A stretch of 64,000 nt of DNA, taken from assembly GCA_027422505.1 (NCBI GenBank), contig JAPQWV010000018.1, positions 18,184,001 to 18,248,000 of the forward strand. The letters run 5' to 3'. Numbering within the stretch: the first letter of the stretch is position 1; the number at the start of each line of letters is the position of its first letter. The notes below the pieces were generated by a model. The model worked only from the letters and a program-made list of their open reading frames with translations, did not search any database and was not told the origin of the DNA. Shown one piece after another: positions 33,986-47,604 of this stretch. Source of the DNA: Craterostigma plantagineum (lineage: Eukaryota > Streptophyta > Magnoliopsida > Lamiales > Linderniaceae). The translations under genes and the position numbers were made by a program.

Positions 33986-35514
33986 CTTTATATCAGTGGA
34001 ACAATTTTGGGAAATCCCATTGTCCCACATCGGTTGTTCACCCAAATTGTGGGTGATAATACTTCTATATAAACGCATACTACTACATATATTTTCATAT
34101 TGAATTAGCTAATTAGCCATTTAATTTCAGTGGCACTTGAATTTTCTTTAGTTAAAGTTTTTGTATAAATAAATAATTTTAACTGATTATTTAGTTAATT
34201 TAATAGTGGCAGATTAGGCGAACTAAATTTTTTTTATTTAATATGTCGGGTATCCGATCGGGTAAATCGAGTAGCATATTGCTACCCGATACCCGACCAG
34301 ATATACATGGTTGGGTCGGGTCGGATACCCGAAACCCGAATCCGAATGCCCACCCCTAGTATATATACCCCCAAACCCTAATTCATTAGCGTCTGTGCTT
34401 TGTGTGTTGTATGTGTGAGTGCATGTGTGTTGAATAGTAAGAAAAGCATTTTGAAAGCATTCATCATCTACACTATCACACCCCACGCCTAAGCCTTTAA
34501 ATCCACATCATTTGCGTGGTAAATCGTCCTAAGTCAGTATTGTTGGCTCGAAATAGGACCAACAAGGGAGAAGTTGTCACTCAAGAAAAGAAAACAAGAA
34601 AACATTGTGATGTTGATGTGATAGAGTTGGATGATGACGAAAAGTTAGCCGACCGATAAAAATGATAAAGAATAAAACCAAACATACATCCTCGGAGACA
34701 AAAGTACCATTTTAAAAATACAACTTGAGAAGCTCTAAGAACTAATCTTTACTTTTTTAAAAGAAATAATGTTTTCTCAATTATTGATATTGTTAGAAAA
34801 GGATTTTATGTTTCCACGACCTGGAGAAGCTCTAAGAAATATGCTTATGTTGGTTGCATGACAAAAATATGTGTAGTTTCATGGAAGGATGGGAAAGGCT
34901 TAACCTGCAATTCGAGCGCTTCGAGCTACTGAACCTTTGAAGGAAAACGCCGTCCAAGAGGTGTTTATTTATTATACAGCTTTAGTTATATTATGAGAAT
35001 CAAACAAAACAATCGCAAGTTTTTTTGTCATCGATTGCAGATGTTTGTATTTATAGCTTGGACGGAGGTGGAAAGCTTGGAGGGAAAGCTCAGGTTCTAA
35101 CGAAAACCTCGTCGGACAGAAGGTGTGCCCAATTTTTCGATAATCAGAATGTAACATATAAAATTATAATTTACGTTTAATGATATAGTAGTTTTAGGTG
35201 CATTATAAAATTAGTTTTAGAATGTAATTAGACAACTAAATATGCAAGTGTAAATTTGTAACTTTCCATATTCAAATAAATAAAGAACAAAGCAGTTTTT
35301 TTCCTTTAAAAGTTTGTTAACATATTTTTATTTTATTTTTTTTACATAAAAGCTATGATTGGTTGAAACAGTCACGCCAATTTTTTCCTGGTCGCCAGCC
35401 CGGTTTTCGGGACTACCCAACTAATCCGGCCTCGCTAGGGTCCCGACTTGGCAATGGCGGGTGGGGCTCCAAAAGGGGTGCTGCATTCGCAAGGTTTCGG
35501 ATCACACCATTTCT
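33986..35514. other. Intergenic DNA with transposon scraps
   Basis: No gene recognised. 34000-34080 resembles a TRIM/LTR edge (GTCCCACATCGGTTG, then CTATATAAACG). 34240-34365 is one end of a hAT-like repeat built on GGGTCGGGTCGG-type motifs. 35385-35500 is a GC-richer piece (GGTCGCCAGCCCGG, reverse strand GGCCGGATTAGT) that might be a SINE remnant. Confidence 0.4.
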
Positions 35515-36242
35515 AATTGAAAGTTCGTATGATGTTCGATCCCTTAATAAAATGGAAATATATGTTCTGTAGACATATTCTTCTCACGTGCAACGCATTG
35601 TGTCACCTACTAGTATATATAAACTGCATACACGAGAAAGATGATCGAAGCGCTTCATACGAGACATCAAGACATTATAAATAAAATTATTAATTGCAAA
35701 ACCATTGCGTGCAATTTCATTCATAGGATTGCTGATTAACTCATGAAATTAAACAGCGGGACAGATAAGTTTATCGTATAGATGCATTACATTGTAAATA
35801 AATAAAATCACGGAGATCTATTGAAACTTTAAAGCAGTAAATATATAGTTTAGTAGAATAAAATGAGTTGTGTCCCGCTATACGATAAACTTATCTGTCC
35901 CGCTGTTTAATTTCATTCATACGATAGTTTAGTAGAATAAATCTCCGTGATTTTATTTATTTACAATGTAATGCATCTATACGATAAACTTATCTGTCCG
36001 CTGTTTAATTTCATGAGTTAATCAGCAATCCTATGAATGAAATTGCACGCAATGGTTTTGCAATTAATAATTTTATTTATAATGTCTTGATGTCTCGTAT
36101 GAAGCGCTTCGATCATCTTTCTCGTGTATGCAGTTTATATATACTAGTAGGTGACACAATGCGTTGCACGTGAGAAGAATATGTCTACAGAACATATATT
36201 TCCATTTTATTAAAGGATCGAACATCATACGAACTTTCAATT
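35515..36242. repeat. Near-perfect inverted repeat, ~300-bp arms
   Basis: Left arm 35515-35817, right arm 35941-36242, differing by only a few bases. The 123-bp loop contains at 35823-35872 the same 50 bp that opens every unit of the downstream array (GAAACTTTAAAGCAGTAAAT to AATGAGTTGTG), followed by a short extra copy of arm sequence (CTTATCTGTCCCGCTG). Confidence 0.9.
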
Positions 36243-36425
36243 AAATGACCTTGTAATAAAATGAAATATAAATCATACGTAGTTCGATTTATGTTACTTG
36301 ATAGATTATAACATGTTTCCTAACCTTGTAATAAAATGAAATATAAATCAAATAATATGTCGGGGACTATAAATAATAATTAACCAATAATTTTCATCAT
36401 ATATTGGTGACCTAGATGCTATTCT
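36243..36425. other. AT-rich spacer with a short direct repeat
   Basis: CCTTGTAATAAAATGAAATA occurs at about 36249 and 36323. No gene. Confidence 0.6.
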
Positions 36426-36450
36426 CACTAGTACATAAAAGCACATAATT
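36426..36450 (+). other. CACTA-type transposon terminus
   Basis: CACTAGTACATAAAAGCAC has the form of a CACTA (En/Spm) terminal inverted repeat, which in plants often reads CACTAGTACAAAAA. It lies exactly at the edge of the array. The partner end would be beyond the Athila insertion and is not seen. Confidence 0.55.
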
Positions 36451-38636
36451 TCGAAACTTTAAAGCAGTAAATATATAGTTTAGTAGAATAAAATGAGTTG
36501 TGAGGGTCTTACCGTGTTCTCCTTGAGAGAAATCGCCTTAGATGGAGAGAGGTGCCGGCGGCGACTTCATATGAGCTGCTCGTGAGGGGGCAGGGTTAAC
36601 AAAAGCTATAGGCGACGGTTGTTAGGAAAAACACGTAACGGTCGCCCAAACTTGGGTCGCCTATGTGATTAACCTTGGGCGACTCATGTCTGGTAACATG
36701 CGTCACGCATAACGAAATAAAAAAAATTATAGTGCATGGGCGACTCATGTTTCGTATACATGAGTCGCCTATAATGATAACCTTGGACGACTCATTTCCG
36801 GTAACATGAGTCGCCCATACCCAAATAAAAAAAATTAGTTGTCGTTCGTGAGCGACTCATGTTTTGTCAACATGAGTCGCCTATGTGATAAAAACCTTCG
36901 GCGACTCATGTTACCAAATATGAGTCGCCCATACCCAAATAAAAAAAAAATTGAAATGTGCATGCACGCTAGTTATGGGCGACTCATGTTTCGTAAACAT
37001 GAGTCGCCTATGTTTTCACACTTGGGTGACTCATTTCTGGTAACATGAGTCGCCCACACCGAAATATAAAAAATTTAGTTGTCGTTCATGAGCGACTCAT
37101 GTTTTGTCAACATGAGTCGCCTATGTGATAAAAACCTTCGGCGACTCATGTTACTAAACATGAGTCGCCCATACCCAAATAAAAAAAAATTTAGTTTTCG
37201 TTCATGGGCGACTCATGTGTAGTTAACATGAGTCGCCCATACCAAATAAAAAAAAAATGAAATGTGCATGCACGCTAGTTATGGGCGACTCATGTTTCGT
37301 AAACATGAGTCGCCTATGTTTTCACTCTTGGGCGACTCATTTCCGGTAACATGAGTCGCCCATATCGAAATATAAAAAATTTAAAATTCGTTTATGGGCG
37401 ACTCATGTTACCGGAATGAGCGGCGCCTATGAACAGCGACACTTAAAAATTACCATAATGCCACCGCGTCTATTGCCGTCGACTGTTGCTTATTTTTATC
37501 ATAGGCGACTGTTGCTTCCCTAGAAACAGTCGCCTATGTTTTAATTTGTTTTCATTTACTTCATAGGCGACTGTTTCTAGGTTAGAAACAGTCGCCAATG
37601 CTAGAAACAGTCGCCAATGATAGCAACGTTGGTCATGGGCGACTGTTCTTTGGAAGAAACAGTCGCCTATGCGCGTAAAATTTCTTATTTTTATCATAGG
37701 CGACTGTTGCTTCCCTTGAAACAGTCGCCTATGATAGAAATTTTTTTTATTTAAATTCTGTCATAGGCGACTGTTGCTTAGAAAGAAACAGTCGCCTATG
37801 AAGGTCATTTTTTTAATTTCTTTTTGTTTTTTTATATTTCCAACCATCAAATCCAAAACAAATAAAGTCAAACATGACCATCACGGTAGCTTATAAATAG
37901 TCCAACCAACTTACAGCGATTGAACTAATACACCGACACTTTTAAGTACTCTCTTTAATTTCCATCACGGGAGACGAAGCAAAGTTTTTGCTTTCATTGC
38001 ATGACTATTCAAGAAACCAAAACTTTCGTCACTTCTTTCATATTAATCAATGTCCATATCAACCTCAAATCAAATATAACACAAACATGAGCTCAAATCG
38101 TAGAAGCTAAGCCTCGAAAATGCATAAAATACCTCCAACTTCGAAAATTCTCAATATAAGCCCAAAAACCAAAATTTCGCCACTTTTTTCCGCATTAATC
38201 AATGTCCATATCAACCTCAAATCGAATATAACACAAACATGAGCCTCAAATCGTAGAAACTAAGCCACGAAATCGCAAAATACCTCCAACTTCGAAAAAT
38301 TCGAACTCAATATAAGCCCAAAAACCGAAATTTCGCCACTTTTTTCCGCATTAATCAATGTCCATATCAACCTCAAATCGAATATAACACAAACATGAGC
38401 CTCAAATCGTAGAAACTAAGCCACGAAATCGCAAAATACCTCCAACTTCGAAAAATTCGAACTCAATATAAGCCCAAAAACCGAAATTTTCGCCACTTTT
38501 TACGCATTAATCAAGCTCCATATCAACCTCAAATCGAATATGACACAAGACTAAACCTAAAGTAACCTCAAATCGCTGAAATTAAGCCCCAAAATCGCCT
38601 AAAAAGCTAAAATAATATTTCCAAGTTTTCAAAATT
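36451..38636 (+). repeat. Array unit 1 (2186 bp)
   Basis: Starts directly after the CACTA-type end. TATA box 37892-37899; 156-bp monomers start at about 38043, 38195, 38351 and 38507. Its type 2 zone is the fullest, including a doubled AGAAACAGTCGCCAATG segment. It lacks the block holding GGGCGACGCG just before the CCATAGGCGACGG motif found in the other units. Confidence 0.9.
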
Positions 38637-41147
38637 TCGAAACTTTAAAGCAGTAAATATATAGTTTAGTAGAATAAAATGAGTTGTGAGGGTCTTACAG
38701 TGTTCTCCTTGAGAGAAATCGCCTTAGATGGAGAGAGGTGCCGGCGGCGACTTCATATGAGTTGCTCGTGAGGGGGCAGGGTTAACAAAAGCTATAGGCG
38801 ACGGTTGTTAGGAAAAACACGTAACGGTCGCCCAAACTTGGGTCGCCTCTGTGATTAACCTTGGGCGACTCATGTCCCGTAACATGCGTCGCGCATAACG
38901 AAATAAAAAAAGTTATAGTGCATGGGCGACTCATGTTTCGTATACATGAGTCGCCTATAATGATAACCTTGGGCGACTCATTTCCGGTAACATGAGTCGC
39001 CCATACCCAAATAAAAAAAATTAGTTGTCGTTCGTGAGCGACTCATGTTTTGTCAACATGACTCGCCTATGTGATGAAAACCTTCGGCGACTCATGTTAC
39101 CAAACATGAGTCACCCATAACCAAATAAAAAAAAAATTAGTTTTCGTTCATGGGAAACTCATGTGTAGTTAACATGAGTCGCCCATACCCAAATAAAAAA
39201 AAAATTGAAATGTGCATGCACGCTAGTTATGGGCGACTCATGTTTCGTAAACATGAGTCGCCTTTGTTTTCACACTTGGGCGACTCATTTCCGGTAACAT
39301 GAGTCGCCCATACCGAAATATAAAAAATTTAGTTGTCGTTCACGAGCGACTCATGTTTTGTCAACATGAGTCGCCCATACCCAAATAAAAAAAATTAGTT
39401 TTCGTTCATGGGCGACTCATGTGTAGTTAACATGAGTCGCTCATACCCAAATAAAAAAAATGAAATGTGCATGCACGCTAGTTATGGGCGACTCATGTTT
39501 CGTAAACATGAGTCGCCTATGTTTTCACTATTGGGCGACTCATTTCGGTAACATGAGTCGCCCATACCGAAATATAAAAAATTTAAAATTCGTTTATGGG
39601 CGACTCATGTAAAGTTATCATGTGTCGCCTATACCGAAAAATATAAAACGTGGAAAAGCTTGGGCGAAGCATGTTTCGTAAACATAAGTCGCCTATGTGA
39701 TATAAACATTGGGCGACTCATGTTTCGTAAAATTAGTCGCCCATAAACAAATAAAAAAATATTTAAATTTGTGCATGATAAGAAAAGAAATGTTTTTTAA
39801 ACAAGTAAAATAGTTGGGCGACGCGTTTTTTGTTACTAAATGTCGCCGAAGAGTTACTAAAGCCATAGGCGACGGTTTCTCCACAACGAGCGGCGCCTAT
39901 GAACAGCGACAATTAAAGAAAATTACCATAATGCCACCGCGTCTATTGCCGTCGACTGTTGCTTATTTTTATCATAGGCGACTGTTGCTTCCCTAGAAAC
40001 AGTCGCCTATGTTTTAATTTGTTTTCATTTACTTCATAGGCGACTGTTGGTCATGGGCGACTGTTCTTTGGAAGAAACAGTCGCCTATGATAGAAATTTT
40101 TTTTATTTAAATTCTGTCATAGGCGACTGTTGCTTAGAAAGAAACAGTCGCCTATGAAGGTAATTTTTTTAATTTCTTTTTGTTTTTTTTATACTCCTAA
40201 CCATCCAATCCAAAACAAATAAAGTCAAACATGACCATCACGGTAGCTTATAAATAGTCGAACCAACTTACAGCGACTGAACTAATACACCGACACTTTT
40301 AAGTACTCTCTTTAATTTCCATCACGGTAGACGAAGCAAAGTTTTTGCCTTCATTGCATGACCATTCAAGAAACCAAAACTTTCGTCACTTCTTTCGTAT
40401 TAATCAATGTCCATATTAACCTCAAATTAAATATAACACAAACATGAGCTCAAATCGTAGAAGCTAAGCCTCGAAAATGCATAAAATACCTCCAACTTCG
40501 AAAATTCTCAATATAAGCCCAAAAACCAAATTTCGCCACTTTTTTCCGCATTAATCAATGTCCATATCAACCTCAAATCGAATATAACACAAACATGAGC
40601 CTCAAATCGTAGAAACTAAGCCACAAAATCGCAAAATACCTCCAACTTCGAAAAATTCGAACTCAATACAAGCCCAAAAATCGAAATTTCGCCACTTTTT
40701 TCCGCATTAATCAATGTCCATATCAAGCTCAAATCGAATATAACACAAACATGAGCCTCAAATCGTAGAAACTAAGCCACGAAATCGCAAAATACCTCCA
40801 ACTTCGAAAAATTCGAACTCAATATAAGCCCAAAAACCGAAATTTCGCCACTTTTTCCGCATTAATCAATGTCCATATCAACCTCAAATCGAATATAACA
40901 CAAACATGAGCCTCAAATCGTAGAAACTAAGCCACGAAATCGCAAAATACCTCCAACTTCGAAAAATTCGAACTCAATATAAGCCCAAAGACCGAAATTT
41001 TCGCCACTTTTTTCGCATTAATCAAGCTCCATATCAACCTCAAATCGAATATGACACAAGACTAAACCTAAAGTAACCTCAAATCGCTGAAATTAAGCCC
41101 CAAAATCGCCTAAAAAGCTAAAATAATATTTCCAAGTTTTCAAAATT
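38637..41147 (+). repeat. Array unit 2 (2511 bp), type A
   Basis: Longest unit, with five 156-bp monomers (about 40400, 40551, 40707, 40862, 41018). TATA box 40249-40256. One more monomer than unit 3 explains the 155-bp length difference. Confidence 0.9.
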
Positions 41148-43503
41148 TCGAAACTTTAAAGCAGTAAATATATAGTTTAGTAGAATAAAATGAGTTGTGA
41201 GGGTCTTACCGTGTTCTCCTTGAGAGAAATCGCCTTAGATGGAGAGAGGTGCCGGCGGCGACTTCATATGAGTTGCTCGTGAGGGGGCAGGGTTAACAAA
41301 AGCTATAGGCGACGGTTGTTAGGAAAAACACGTAACGGTCGCCCAAACTTGGGTCGCCTCTGTGATTAACCTTGGACGACTCATGTCCCGTAACATGCGT
41401 CGCGCATAACGAAATAAAAAAAGTTATAGTGCATGGGCGACTCATGTTTCGTATACATGAGTCGCCTATAATGATAACCTTGGGCGACTCATTTCCGCTA
41501 ACATGAGTCGCCCATACCCAAATAAAAAAATTAGTTGTCGTTCGTGAGCGACTCATGTTTTGTCAACATGACTCGCCTATGTGATAAAAACCTTCGGCGA
41601 CTCATGTTACCAAACATGAGTCACCCATAACCAAATAAAAAAAAAATTAGTTTTCGTTCATGGGAAACTCATGTGTAGTTAACATGAGTCGCCCATACCC
41701 AAATAAAAAAAAATTGAAATGTGCATGCACGCTAGTTATGGGCGACTCATGTTTCGTAAACATGAGTCGCCTTTGTTTTCACACTTGGGCGACTCATTTC
41801 CGGTAACATGAGTCGCCCATACCGAAATATAAAAAATTTAGTTGTCGTTCACGAGCGACTCATGTTTTGTCAACATGAGTCGCCCATACCCAAATAAAAA
41901 AAAATTAGTTTTCGTTCATGGGCGACTCATGTGTAGTTAACATGAGTCGCTCATACCCAAATAAAAAAAAATGAAATGTGCATGCACGCTAGTTATGGGC
42001 GACTCATGTTTCGTAAACTTGAGTCGCCTATGTTTTCACTATTGGGCGACTCATTTCGGTAACATGAGTCGCCCATACCGAAATATAAAAAATTTAAAAT
42101 TCGTTTATGGGCGACTCATGTAAAGTTATCATGTGTCGCCTATACCGAAAAATATTAAACGTGGAAAAGCTTGGGCGAAGCATGTTTCGTAAACATAAGT
42201 CGCCTATGTGATATAAACATTGGGCGACTCATGTTTCGTAAAATTAGTCGCCCATAAACAAATAAAAAAATATTTAAATTTGTGCATGATAAGAAAAGAA
42301 ATGTTTTTTAAACAAGTAAAATAGTTGGGCGACGCGTTTTTGTTACTAAATGTCGCCGAAGAGTTACTAAAGCCATAGGCGACGGTTTCTCCACAACGAG
42401 CGGCGCCTATGAACAGCGACAATTAAAAAAAATTACCATAATGCCACCGCGTCTATTGCCGTCGACTGTTGCTTATTTTTATCATAGGCGACTGTTGCTT
42501 CCCTAGAAACAGTCGCCTATGTTTTAATTTGTTTTCATTTACTTCATAGGCGACTGTTGGTCATGGGCGACTGTTCTTTGGAAGAAACAGTCGCCTATGA
42601 TAGAAATTTTTTTTATTTAAATTCTGTCATAGGCGACTGTTGCTTAGAAAGAAACAGTCGCCTATGAAGGTAATTTTTTTAATTTCTTTTTGTTTTTTTA
42701 TACTCCTAACCATCCAATCCAAAACAAATAAAGTCAAACATGACCATCACGGTAGCTTATAAATAGTCGAACCAACTTACAGCGATTGAACTAATACACC
42801 GACACTTTTAAGTACTCTCTTTAATTTCCATCACGGTAGACGAAGCAAAGTTTTTGCCTTCATTGCATGACCATTCAAGAAACCAAAACTTTCGTCACTT
42901 CTTTCGTATTAATCAATGTCCATATTAACCTCAAATTAAATATAACACAAACATGAGCTCAAATCGTAGAAGCTAAGCCTCGAAAATGCATAAAATACCT
43001 CCAACTTCGAAAATTCTCAATATAAGCCCAAAAACCAAAATTTCGCCACTTTTTTCCGCATTAATCAATGTCCATATCAACCTCAAATCGAATATAACAC
43101 AAACATGAGCCTCAAATCGTAGAAACTAAGCCACAAAATCGCAAAATACCTCCAACTTCGAAAAATTCGAACTCAATATAAGCCCAAAAACCGAAATTTC
43201 GCCACTTTTTTCCGCATTAATCAATGTCCATATCAACCTCAAATCGAATATAACACAAACATGAGCCTCAAATCGTAGAAACTAAGCCACGAAATCGCAA
43301 AATACCTCCAACTTCGAAAAATTCGAACTCAATATAAGCCCAAAAACCGAAATTTTCGCCACTTTTTTCGCATTAATCAAGCTCCATATCAACCTCAAAT
43401 CGAATATAACACAAGCCTAAACCTAAACGTAACCTCAAATCGCTGAAATTAAGCCCCAAAATCGCCTAAAAAGCTAAAATAATATTTCCAAGTTTTCAAA
43501 ATT
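41148..43503 (+). repeat. Array unit 3 (2356 bp), type A
   Basis: Very close to unit 2, minus one 156-bp monomer. TATA box 42758-42765. Confidence 0.9.
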
Positions 43504-45451
43504 TCGAAACTTTAAAGCAGTAAATATATAGTTTAGTAGAATAAAATGAGTTGTGAGTGTCTTACCGTGCTCTCCTTGAGAGAAATCGCCTTAGATGGAG
43601 AAAGGTGCCGGCGGCGACTTCGTATGAGTTGCTCGTGAGGGGGCAGGGTTAACAAAAGCTACAGGCGACGGTTGTTAGGAAAAACACGTAACAGTCGCCC
43701 AAACTTGGGTTGCCTATGTGATTAACCTTGGGCGACTCATGTCCCGTAACATGCGTCGCGCATAACGAAATAAAAAAAATTATAGTGCATGGGCGACTCA
43801 TGTTTCGTATACATGAGTCGCCTATAATGATAACCTTGGGCGACTCATTTCCGGTAACATGAGTCGCCCATACCCAAATAAAAAAAAGTAGTTGTCGTTC
43901 GTGAGCGACTCATGTTTTGTCAACGTGAGTCGCCTATGTGATAAAAACCTTCGGCGACTCATGTTACCAAACATGAGTCGCCCATACCCAAATAGAAAAA
44001 AGAATTAGTTTTCGTTCATGGGCGACTCATGTGTAGTTAACATGAGTCGCCCATACCAAAATAAAAAAAAAATGAAATGTGCATGCACGCTAGTTATGGG
44101 CGACTCATGTTTTGTAAACATGAGTCGCCTATGTTTTCACTCTTGGGCGACTCATTTCCGGTAACATGAGTTGCCCATACCGAAATATAAAAAATTTAAA
44201 ATTCGTTTATGGGCGACTCATGTAAAGTTATCATGTGTCGCCTATACCGAAAAATATAAAACGTGGAAAAGCTTGGGCGAAGCATGTTTCGTAAACATAA
44301 GTCGCCTATGTGATATAAACATTGGGCTACTCATGTTTCGTAAAATGAGTCGCCCATAAACAAATAAAAAAAATATTTAAATTTGTGCATGATAAGAAAA
44401 GAAATGTTTTTTAAACAAGTAAAATAGTTGGGCGACGCGTTTTTTGTTACTAAATGTCGCCGAAGAGTTACTAAAGCCATATGCGACGGTTTCTCCACAA
44501 CGAGCGGCGCCTATGAACAGCGACACTTAAAAAAATTACCATAATGCCACCGCGTCTATTGCCGTCGACTGTTGCTTATTTTTATCATAGGCGACTGTTG
44601 CTTCCCTAGAAACAGTCGCCTATGTTTTAATTTGTTTTCATTTACATCATAGGCGAACCATCCAATCCAAAACAAATAAAGTCAAACATGACCATCACGG
44701 TAGCTTATAAATAGTCCAACCAACTTACAGCGATTGAACTAATACACCGACACTTTTAAGTACTCTCTTTAATTTCCATCACGGTGGACGAAGCAAAGTT
44801 TTTGCCTTCATTGCATGACCATTCAAGTAACCAAAAATTTCGTCACTTCTTTCGTATTAATCAATGTCCATATCAACCTCAAATCAAATATAACACAAAC
44901 ATGAGCTCAAATCGTAGAAACTAAGCCTCGAAAATGCATAAAATACCTCCAACTTCGAAAATTCTCAATATAAGCCCAAAAACCAAAATTTCGCCACTTT
45001 TTTCCGCATTAATCAATGTCCATATCAACCTCAAATCGAATATAACACAAACATGAGCCTCAAATCGTAGAAACTAAGCCACAAAATCGCAAAATACCTC
45101 CAACTTCGAAAAATTCGAACTCAATATAAGCCCAAAAACCGAAATTTCGCCACTTTTTTCCGCATTAATCAATGTCCATATCAACCTCAAATCGAATATA
45201 ACACAAACATGAGCCTCAAATCGTAGAAACTAAGCCACGAAATCGCAAAATACCTCCAACTTCGAAAAATTCGAACTCAATATAAGCCCAAAAACCTAAA
45301 TTTTCGCCACTTTTTTCGCATTAATCAAGCTCCATATCAACCTCAAATCGAATATAACACAAGCCTAAACCTAAACGTAACCTCAAATCGCTGAAATTAA
45401 GCCCCAAAATCGCCTAAAAAGCTAAAATAATATTTCCAAGTTTTCAAAATT
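43504..45451 (+). repeat. Array unit 4 (1948 bp), type B with deletion
   Basis: Type B signature GAGTGTCTTACCGTGCTCTC. About 200 bp of the type 2 palindrome zone are deleted (CATAGGCGAACCATCC junction near 44655). TATA box 44706-44713. Confidence 0.9.
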
Positions 45452-47604
45452 TCGAAACTTTAAAGCAGTAAATATATAGTTTAGTAGAATAAAATGAGTT
45501 GTGAGTGTCTTACCGTGCTCTCCTTGAGAGAAATCGCCTTAGATGGAGAGAGGTGCCGGCGGCGACTTCATATGAGTTGCTCGTGAGGGGGCAGGGTTAA
45601 CAAAAGCTACAGGCGACGGTTGTTAGGAAAAACACGTAACAGTCGCCCAAACTTGGGTCGCCTATGTGATTAACCTTGGGCGACTCATGTCCCGTAACAT
45701 GCGTCGCGCATAACGAAATAAAAAAAATTATAGTGCATGGGCGACTCATGTTTCGTATACATGAGTCGCCTATAATGATAACCTTGGGCGACTCATTTCC
45801 GGTAACATGAGTCGCCCATACCCAAATAAAAAAGTAGTTGTCGTTCGTGAGCGACTCATGTTTTGTCAACGTGAGTCGCCTATGTGATAAAAACCTTCGG
45901 CGACTCATGTTACCAAACATGAGTCGCCCATACCCAAATAAAAAAAAGAATTAGTTTTCGTTCATGGGCGACTCATGTGTAGTTAACATGAGTCGCCCAT
46001 ACCAAAATAAAAAAAAATGAAATGTGCATGCACGCTAGTTATGGGCGACTCATGTTTTGTAAACATGAGTCGCCTATGTTTTCACTCTTGGGCGACTCAT
46101 TTCCGGTAACATGAGTTGCCCATACCGAAATATAAAAAATTTAAAATTCGTTTATGGGCGACTCATGTAAAGTTATCATGTGTCGCCTATACCGAAAAAT
46201 ATAAAACGTGGAAAAGCTTGGGCGAAGCATGTTTCGTAAACATAAGTCGCCTATGTGATATAAACATTGGGCTACTCATGTTTCGTAAAATGAGTCGCCC
46301 ATAAACAAATAAAAAAAATATTTAAATTTGTGCATGATAAGAAAAGAAATGTTTTTTAAACAAGTAAAATAGTTGGGCGACGCGTTTTTGTTACTAAATG
46401 TCGCCGAAGAGTTACTAAAGCCATATGCGACGGTTTCTCCACAACGAGCGGCGCCTATGAACAGCGACACTTAAAAAAATTACCATAATGCCACCGCGTC
46501 TATTGCCGTCGACTGTTGCTTATTTTATCATAGGCGACAGTTGCTTCCCTAGAAACAGTCGCCTATGTTTTAATTTGTTTTCATTTACATCATAGGCGAC
46601 TGTTTCTAGGTTAAAAACAGTCGCCAATGATAGCAACGTTGGTCATGGGCGACCGTTCTTTGGAAGAAACAGTCGCCTTTGCGCGTAAAATTTCTTATTT
46701 TATCATAGGCGACTGTTGCTTCCCTAGAAACAGTCGCCTATGATAGAAAGAAACAGTCGCCTATGAAGGTAATTTTTTTAATTTCTTTTTGCTTTTTTTT
46801 TATATTCCCAACCATCAAATCCAAAACAGATAAAGTCAAACATGACCATCACGGTCTTATAAATAGTCCAACCAACTTACAGCGATTGAACTAATACACC
46901 GACACTTTTAAGTACTCTCTTTAATTTCCATCACGGTGGACGAAGCAAAGTTTTTGCCTTCATTGCATGACCATTCAAGAAACCAAAAAATTTCGTCACT
47001 TCTTTCGTATTAATCAATGTCCATATCAACCTCAAATCAAATATAACACAAACATGAGCTCAAATCGTAGAAACTAAGCCTCGAAAATGCATAAAATACC
47101 TCCAACTTCGAAAATTCTCAATATAAGCCCAAAAACCAAAATTTCGCCACTTTTTTCCGCATTAATCAATGTCCATATCAACCTCAAATCGAATATAACA
47201 CAAACATGAGCCTCAAATCGTAGAAACTAAGCCACGAAATCGCAAAATACCTCCAACTTCGAAAAATTCGAACTCAATATAAGCCCAAAAACCGAAATTT
47301 CGCCACTTTTTTCCGCATTAATCAATGTCCATATCAACCTCAAATCGAATATAACACAAACATGAGCCTCAAATCGTAGAAACTAAGCCACGAAATCGCA
47401 AAATACCTCCAACTTCGAAAAATTCGAACTCAATATAAGCCCAAAAACCGAAATTTTCGCCACTTTTTTCGCATTAATCAAGCTCCATATCAACCTCAAA
47501 TCGAATATAACACAAGCCTAAACCTAAACGTAACCTCAAATCCCTGAAATTACGCCCCAAAATCGCCTAAAAAGCTACAATAATATTTCCAAGTTTTCAA
47601 ACTT
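45452..47604 (+). repeat. Array unit 5 (2153 bp), type B
   Basis: Type B signature with ACAGGCGACGG and the CATATGCGACGG variant. TATA box 46858-46865. Confidence 0.9.

Noticed and set aside
34000..34080. TRIM element (GTCCCACATCGGTTG)
   Set aside because: The motif is typical, but no paired terminal repeat or primer site was seen; left as a scrap.
35385..35500. SINE remnant on the minus strand (GGCCGGATTAGT motif)
   Set aside because: Some resemblance to the 3' domain of plant SINEs, but A and B boxes in the right orientation and a target duplication are not found.
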